Below, piece by piece: positions 57,577 through 64,000 of a DNA stretch of 64,000 nt (the stretch's first letter is position 1; every line of letters starts with the position of its first letter). The notes under the pieces are model-generated. The model had not been told where the DNA came from. It was given only the letters and a program-made list of their open reading frames with translations, and made no database searches. The translations under genes were made by a program, and so were the position numbers. Origin of the DNA: Carallia brachiata (taxonomy: Eukaryota > Streptophyta > Magnoliopsida > Malpighiales > Rhizophoraceae); assembly GCA_021464245.1 (NCBI GenBank), contig JADCRB010000006.1, positions 1,505,621-1,569,620 on the forward strand. Reading direction: 5' to 3'.

Positions 57577-58956
57577 GTGAGCAAGATATAAATTTTTGAT
57601 AAAAAACATTTAGGCTTAAAATGATATAATATGTAGATTTGTAAGCTCTAGGCCTTTCTTTTTCCATCTAACGGATGATTGAAAATAGACAAAAATACTT
57701 GTTATTAATTTATTATTAATTTTTGTAATGCATTGCTTATAAATCAAAGAATAAAAAAAAAATCAGAATAATTTTGATAGAAATTATCATCAAATAAAAT
57801 AATATATAGATTTGTTTATGTAATTGGGAAAATATTTGTTTTTTTTTTTTTTTTTGAGTGAGTACATCTTATACTAGAGGTCATGTTGACTGACCTGAAT
57901 AATGAAGTTGTCTTTGTCAAAGAACGTAAATTTTTGCTTCAATCTACAAATAGAAATTGGGGTTGTCTCGTACACTCTTCAAGTTGAAGAAAAAACAACC
58001 GAGAATAGATAACACGTCATCAAACTAAACTTGCTATCATTTAAAATTTTTAAAAAAATTTATTAAATAATATGCCAACAATAAAAATTTTGTTTTACAT
58101 GGTCTGCGTTTAGAGGCCTAGTTGAACACAATCTAATGCTCTAAAGATTTCTTATGCATGAAGTTGTGTTAGAGCAATAAAGTAGTTGTGTTTGTTGGTT
58201 GAACAAACTTCTTTATTTTTTTTTGTTTTTTAATTTTTATTATCTTGTGGGCAAGCTGAAATTTATCTGTAATGTTATTGCTGTTGAAAAAGAGAAAATT
58301 TAAGTAAAGATAACTTTTATGTGAAATAATAAAATGAGTAATGCTACTTGCAAATTTAATACATTATTTTTCAGACATTATATGATTATCTTATAAGTTA
58401 TATGGTTTTTTGTTGGAATAATAGAGCTTTAGACAAAAAGAACTTTTTTGTATCATATATAATTTAAAGGTGTTGTATAATTTTATTAAAGTGTCGTAAA
58501 TATTCTAAAAGGGGAAATATAATTTTGTTAAAATATCATATATCTTTTGTGAGATTTCATATCATCACAAAATTAGTTTTTCTGAAAGAAAATAGATTTT
58601 GTTTCTCTAAGAGTAAGGATTAAGGAATCATTCTTGCTTAAAACAAACAGTTTAGAATCTCATCTACTAAGTTGGGGGCTAGGAAACAATCCATCAAGCA
58701 AAGGAAATGAAAGATGTCAAAACCTCCAGCAGTGACAGGAAAGCACTAATAGTAATAACTAGCTGACGTCATTAAGTCTCCATTCTAGAAAGAGATGGCA
58801 AAGGAGCTAGTGCTACACATAGATTACTTAACCTCCAAAGATCCAGTTATCAACCCCCCAGCCTAGCAGAAACAAAACAGAAGCACAGCATTCATCCACC
58901 CCATTCCAGGTGCTTGCAACCAAAACTATAAGTCCTACCCCAAGTCCATTAACTTC
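57577..58956. other. AT-rich intergenic DNA and KIWI 3' region
   Basis: AT-rich sequence with a T tract at 57838-57855 and no recognised gene or transposon up to about 58600. The part directly right (58650-58956) lies downstream of the KIWI stop on the minus strand and probably includes its 3' UTR. Confidence 0.5.
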
Positions 58957-61028
58957 CTAGGAGTCAGTAAGTGCCTTGTCAATTTTTTCTGCATGATCCC
59001 GAAGTACATTCCACTGCACAAGAAGAAATTACAATCAACAATAAAATACCATTCGAACCATAGCAATAAAATTTACGTTTGACAAGTATACCTGATCCAC
59101 GCTCAATGATATACCTTGAAAAACAAACGAAAATGTCAGAGGTCAGATACGTTAGAGGTACAAAAAATCAACAGAAATAGTAGACAAAATATCAGAAAAA
59201 CATGCCTCCGTACCCAAACAGTTAGATCCCATTTCGACACAGACTAGAATATGCAGGCCTCTTAAGCAAGAAAGGCAACTGCTTTCACCATTTGGTTAAT
59301 TTTAGCCTAAATGCAAGAAACCAAAGCATACAAGCATAATTGGCCCATTTCTGCTAAATCAAGATCTTTAGGAGAGACAAGAAAAACTGAGAATCAGAAA
59401 AGATACACGCTCCACTAGAAGGCTGCTAGAATTTTCCAAAGCAAATCAACCAAGCTAAATCATCAAAGAAGCTAAATTCTACAGCCTCACAATTTTCTAC
59501 TCATGAGGTTCTTCGTGTGATAAAAACAACCAGCAAGAAACCAAACATAGCAGAAAAAGGAAAGACAAATCAAGTTGCCTTAACTTAGATTAGGAGCCAC
59601 AAATGTTTCAACTAAGTTTCTTCAATGTAAAGCAAGGAACTAAATCAAAGACAAAGAATAATGAATAGGGAACTCTAGGCATATGGCTTCATTCCTAAAT
59701 GACAATAAGGTGGGTTGGCTTTCACTGTCCTTGAGTGACTAAATGCCTGTTCATGCATTCGTGACTAATGAATATTCTCACCCCTCTCCGGTTCAGTGAA
59801 AAGGAATTTTAATATATTTGTCCATTACAAGGAAATGGAAATTATTCTTTCCAAGCATCAGTCAGTTTTCCAATCCTCAGCATATTAATCAAGTTATCTT
59901 GCAGGACCCAGCACATTTTGAGGCGTGTAGTACTAGTCTTTAGTTTTCTCTAGAACCAATATCAACTATCATATCTAGTATTATAACACTAAATAGAAAG
60001 TTTGACATCACTCTGGCATGTTGAGCAGTAAACCTAAGAAATTTAATAGAATATAATACAAGAAATGTTTGTATGACATCCACAACATAGATGTAAGATA
60101 TCAAATCTTTGTACGGAAATGAATGCGTTAAAATGTATAAATTTTTGGCTTTTTAACTGATAATAAGAAAAGCACCAGACCATCTGCCGGAGAAACCAAG
60201 ATACAGAAGAATTAGGCAAGAACAAAAAACACAGGGTATCAAACACACTATTAAAAATGGGAAAGAGATTTGATGGCCAAACATACAGCACCACCTCCAA
60301 TCAATGCATATATCAAATCCTTAAAAATGACCTACAAGCTCGCCTCGAATTCAAAGTCAAGAATTTGTCTACAATAATCATTCTATTCCAAAAAGCTTAA
60401 AAAAACAAAACACTATGAGCAAATAGATTAAACCCTAGGATAGATTCACTTTGGAATCTACAGCCGCAAAAAAAGAATACTTAAAATATTAGATAAAATA
60501 ACTCAGGAAGCAAAACCGTATAAACAAAAACCAAAGAGAAAAAGAAAATAAACAAATAAAATAAAAGGGAATAAAACAGAAAAAAGAGTACCCTTTTTGC
60601 CAGGGAGTTGTTTGCCATCCTTGAGATAGAACTCGCGAATATCTACCCATATCTTCCCCTGCCAATTCCTCACCGTCACTCTCCTATTCTTCGATATCTA
60701 CACAAAACAAAAAAAAAGAAAAAAACCCACAAATTTCCAATTAAACAAAGAAAGTTTCTGTGAATTGAATGTGATCGGGATCACCCATTCTTCTTCTTGT
60801 TGTTTGTTAACATCAACAACTAGGTTAGCAAAATATAAAATTGACAACGGAAGCACAAAAAAGACGCCGCCGGGGAGGGGACGGGAGGTTGCGTACCTCG
60901 CAGACGATGATGTCGTCGGAGTCATCGGAGGAGTCTGGTTTTGAGGCTTTCTTGAGAGGCGCCTGGCCCTCAGAACTGTCATCGGAGGCGCAATCTTCCT
61001 CGCCCTTTCGCTTGCCTTTTCCTGACAT
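58957..61028 (-). CDS. KIWI: KIWI-type transcriptional coactivator (PC4 family, ssDNA-binding)
   Basis: Four exons on the minus strand, 61028-60897, 60697-60592, 59114-59092 and 59013-58957, join in frame with GT-AG introns to 105 residues. Arabidopsis KIWI is about 107. The N-terminus (MSGKGKRKGEED, then Ser/Asp-rich, SDDSDDIIVCE) is the acidic, probably phosphorylated leader. Exon 2 begins the PC4 single-stranded DNA-binding fold: ISKNRRVTVRNWQGKIWVDI, REFYLKDGKQLPGKKG. The 23-nt exon 3 (GISLSVDQ across the junction) and exon 4 (WNVLRDHAEKIDKALTDS) finish the fold and its C-terminal helix. PC4 proteins bind melted DNA and assist RNA polymerase II transcription in the nucleus. The third intron is short (78 nt) and the second about 1.48 kb. 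Confidence 0.92.
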
Positions 61029-61420
61029 TTCCCTCCTCTCGCCTTCTCTCCTTCTTTCTTTCCACTCCCAGTTTCTCTGTTATGCTACTTACTCTCCTTT
61101 TTGATGTTAGTGGTTTGTGGGGAACTGCGATGGCTTGCTCGAAGTCTTCATTAACCCATAAGGAAAAAGTTTGGTATCCCTACTTTGGTATATATATTTG
61201 GTATATTTATTGTAATGAGCTTATCTATTTTTGTGACAAGATCGATAAAATATGATACAAAAAATTAACACGTTATTTTTTGTTGCAAAAACAATAAGTA
61301 TAGTTACAGAAATAATCAAGTTCGTCACAAAAAATACACTTTGTATATGTATCATCTGGCTACCAACATATATATACCAAATCAAGCTCAACCCATAAAA
61401 TGCGTCTTTCATGCTCCAAA
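61029..61420. other. KIWI 5' flank
   Basis: About 390 bp upstream of the KIWI start on the minus strand. It holds CT-rich sequence just before the ATG (61030-61080), which is common in plant 5' UTRs, and TATA-like words near 61190-61205. No feature is certain enough to call. Confidence 0.4.
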
Positions 61421-61426
61421 TCTTAA

Positions 61427-62095
61427 CGAGTGTTCGGGTAAAATTTTAATATTATTATTTGAATTTACTTATTTTTTTATTTAATGTTTAAATAGCAGTT
61501 GATTGAAAAACACTTCTAAATTATTTTTTGTTGTTTTTTAGATTATTTTTTACTTTTTAATAATAATAATAATTTATATAAGCTAAGTTATTTTTAAAAA
61601 ATATTTATATAATTTTATTTTTTTTTTACTTGTCACATAAATCAGATATATTAATTTAATTTATTAATATTTATATAACTTTAATAATTTCGTTTTTCAA
61701 CTATTCTTAAATAATATTTTTTTCACTTCAATTTTCTTTAATACGGACACTTATAAAAAAATTTCAAATACAATAACTTTTATCATTCAGTAAAAATTAA
61801 TATTTTTTTAAAAAAAGTTAAAAATTAAGTAAAACAAATCTCAATATTATTTATAAAATATTATTCTAAAAACATAAAATTATAAAATATAAAAATAAAA
61901 TTTTTAATGTGATATATTTATATAAATTAGATGTTTAAATTAAATATTTCATTATTTAATAGCAACCGTAAGTATAAAATTGACTAAATACTTCATTAGT
62001 TTTATCAACAATCAGTAACAGCAAATAAGAATCAACAATCAGGAATCAACAACAGCAATCAGTAACAGCAACATTCAACAGTTAATCCAAACAGG
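61427..62095. mobile_element. Possible MITE, AT-rich, about 670 bp
   Basis: The exact hexamer TCTTAA flanks both ends (61421-61426 and 62096-62101). Inside it, the left end CGAGTGTTCGGGTAAA and the complement of the right end GACCTGTTTGGATTAA match at about 11-12 of 16 positions. The interior is very AT-rich and non-coding. Near the right end the word CAATCAGTAACAGC recurs. The TGTTTGG-type terminus is common among plant MITEs, but the superfamily is unclear. Confidence 0.45.
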
Positions 62096-62101
62096 TCTTA
62101 A

Positions 62102-62559
62102 GGCTTTTTCACATAAAATATGTTAGTGTATGTCCGGATAATCATGTGTTGGTTATTAATGAGAATATAATTTTATGTATATTGTTAATTAATTAAAAAT
62201 ATTTTTTATTTTTTTTTATTATTTATATACACAATATGATTATCAATAAATTTTAAAGAGAAAGTCCTTAGCATAAAAATATTTTGTAGAGGTAATTATA
62301 ATGAAATGATAATTATGAGATATCTATTGCATTAAAGTATTATTCTTAAATATTTCTAGTTGATGCTCTATCGAAACGGAACATTGATAAATCTGTGAAA
62401 CTAGTACATTTTGCAACCAGCAACTCATGCTGCTGCTTTCAGGAGTTACAGCTAAAGGATTGCATTGGCAAAAATAGAGATGGCATGTTATGGTTAGAAT
62501 CAGTTCTATGGCCTTGACGGCCACCTTGGTTGCGAGTGGATCGTGAGTGAGCTATGTGA
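62102..62559. other. AT-rich DNA left of the gypsy element
   Basis: No gene recognised. This is where the 3' LTR of the gypsy element at 62560 onward would be expected, but no LTR ends or polypurine tract could be identified. Confidence 0.4.
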
Positions 62560-64000
62560 ACAGTTTAAGAACAAGGAAGCTTAAATTGACAGATCAACCC
62601 AGGTAGCATCATTCGAGTCAACTCTTTGCCACTTAACAAGCACTTCTTGCTTCTGTCCACATCCACGAGTGTCAATGATGGCTTCCGGTTGATGATAGTC
62701 TTCAAACATGCTTTCCTCGCTCCTTGGAAGCTCGAAATTAACCTGAATATTATCACCAACCTTCTTTTTTAATAAAGAAACATGGAACACTAGATCAATT
62801 TTGCTACCTGCTGGTAGCTCCAACTGATATGCCACCTTACCCACTCGCTTAGTGACCTTAAATGGACCATAATATCGAGCGGCCATCTTTTGAAATTTTC
62901 TTGAAGCCAGTGACCCTTGGCGATATGGTTGGAGCCTCAAGTATACCCAATCTCCTTCTTCAAATTGTTTGTTTGTTCGGCTTGCATCATAGACTTGCTT
63001 CATGCAATTTTGAGCCATTTGAAGCCTTTCTCGAAGCTCTTGAAGGACCTCATCCCGTTGCAACAAGGCCTCTTCCACAGCTTGCACCCGAGCAGTCCCA
63101 GGGACATAGGATAATAAAGTGGGTGGTGCTCTCCCGTATACAACCTCAAAGGGGGTAGTCCAAGTGGTTGAGTGGCAACTAGTGTTGTAGCAATACTCAG
63201 CCCAAGCTATCCATTTTGTCCATTCCTTTGGCCTATCGTTGGTAAAACACTGCAAGTACATCTCAATTGTTCCGTTGACAACCTCTGTCTGGCCATCGGT
63301 TTGGGGGCGATAGGACGAACTGAAATTAAAGTGTGTTCCCTGGAGTTGGAAAGCTCCTTCCAAAAAGAACTAGTGAAAGCGGGGTCCCTATCACAAACAA
63401 TCATCTGTGGCATCCCTTGGAGCTTGAATACATGCTCAAAAATATTTGAGCTACTTGTGGTGCGGTGTAGGGATGTGAGATAAGAATAAAGTGGACATAT
63501 TTGGAGAGTTGATCAACCACCACCAAGAAAGTGGACTTACCTTTAGACAGTGGCAGCCCATCAATAAAATCCATCGATATATTAGACCAAATTTCCATTG
63601 GAATAGGGAGAGGTTGAAGTAACCCAGCTGGCCTTTGCAAATCAACTTTATGGCGTTGGCAAGTGTCACAACTTCGGATGAATTGTCGAACTCCCTCTTT
63701 CATGCCTTTCCAAAAGAAGACTTCCTTAAGACATTGGAGAGTCTTGAAATATCCCTCATGGCTGCCCCCATGTATTTCTTCAAGGATAACTGGGATCAAC
63801 GTAGAATTCTGAGGCAAGTAGATTTTTTCCTTGAAAAACAGAATTCCATGTTTAATTTGCCAAGGACCTAGTGTTTCCCCTTCATGAACAAGACGGTGGA
63901 GTCTTTGAAGCTCCTCATGGTTGTTGTTTTATTCACAAATGGTCTCCCACCATTGGGGAGTTGGAGAAGACAAGGCGTAGACTTCCGCTTGACCCCTTGG
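62560..64000 (-). mobile_element. Ty3/gypsy chromovirus, partial, runs off the right edge
   Basis: The minus strand encodes integrase and a chromodomain-like C-terminus; RT and the upstream parts lie outside the window. No 3' LTR was recognised at the low-coordinate end. It differs in sequence from the gypsy element inside the MULE and belongs to another chromovirus lineage or subfamily. Confidence 0.85.
62581..64000 (-). pseudogene. Gypsy integrase with chromodomain, frame-shifted, partial
   Basis: In reading order: integrase zinc finger (EIHGGSHEGYFKTLQCLKEV, then CDTCQRHKVD); core with ISMDFIDGLPLSKGKSTFLV (first Asp) in the piece 63817-63401; IVCDRDPAFTSSFWKEL (second Asp) in another frame at 63413-63207; then 63363-62581 with SSYRPQTDGQTEVVNGTIEM (Glu). 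The GPY/F-like part RYYGPFKVTKRVGKVAYQLE follows, and last a chromodomain-like EVLVKWQRVDSNDATWVDL. At least two frameshifts (near 63440 and 63350) break the gene. The last 260 codons are open. Confidence 0.85.

Noticed and set aside
60698..60982. 94-codon minus-strand frame overlapping KIWI exon 1 and intron 1
   Set aside because: It is in a different frame from the KIWI exon and reads into the intron. KIWI exons 1-4 splice cleanly and explain the region.

Overview
This window is nuclear DNA of a flowering plant, most likely a eudicot. The evidence is AT-rich intergenic DNA, GT-AG introns, plant LTR retrotransposons primed by initiator tRNA-Met, plant L1-type LINEs, Au-like SINEs, a MULE, hAT-type MITEs, and genes for plant-type proteins (a chloroplast PsbP-domain protein, a plant class II sirtuin, a KIWI-type PC4 coactivator). 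I cannot name the species. No prokaryotic, organellar, tRNA, rRNA or CRISPR features were seen.

Three host genes look intact. (1) A PsbP-domain thylakoid-lumen protein, PPD2-like, lies at 31234-35267 (+), in three exons coding for 259 residues. (2) An SRT2-type (SIRT4-like) sirtuin lies at about 36999-44907 (+). Ten coding exons join in frame to 355 residues, with NAD motifs, catalytic His and both Cys pairs. (3) A KIWI-type single-stranded DNA-binding coactivator lies at 58957-61028 (-), in four exons coding for 105 residues. A fourth unit, 20598-29889 (+), is a truncated duplicate of the first part of the sirtuin gene. It is a pseudogene with a lost splice acceptor, a stop codon, a lost splice donor and two retroelement insertions. 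The PsbP gene sits between the two sirtuin copies.

Most of the rest is transposons and tandem repeats. From left to right: a dead LINE reverse-transcriptase scrap (80-560); a 5'-truncated Ty1/copia element on the minus strand (3285-7440); about 4 kb of roughly 180-bp tandem repeats whose orientation flips (7780-11870), followed by a degraded repeat of about 205 bp; a near full-length but decayed LINE (13874-20597) with a target duplication and an hAT-type MITE inside it; the sirtuin pseudogene carrying a three-LTR tandem array (23189-25434) and a 4.1-kb LARD-like element with matching 5-bp target duplications (25725-29838); the PsbP gene with a SINE in its large intron; the sirtuin gene with a gag-only LTR element (40693-42983) and a SINE in its introns; a LINE scrap and a possible hAT derivative; a SINE; an 8.5-kb MULE (49103-57568) carrying a disrupted transposase, a convergent GRF-like zinc-finger ORF and an internal, 5'-truncated Ty3/gypsy chromovirus; the KIWI gene; a possible MITE; and a gypsy element running off the right edge.

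Nested insertions give a relative history. The LINE landed at the left edge of the sirtuin duplicate and was later hit by the MITE. The duplicate then decayed and accepted LTR elements, while the second copy kept its reading frame despite a 2.3-kb insertion in an intron. The most unusual points are the inverted satellite array, the inverted copy of LTR sequence at the expected primer-binding position of the LARD-like element, the LTR-PBS junction at 3.27 kb, and the two-gene MULE.
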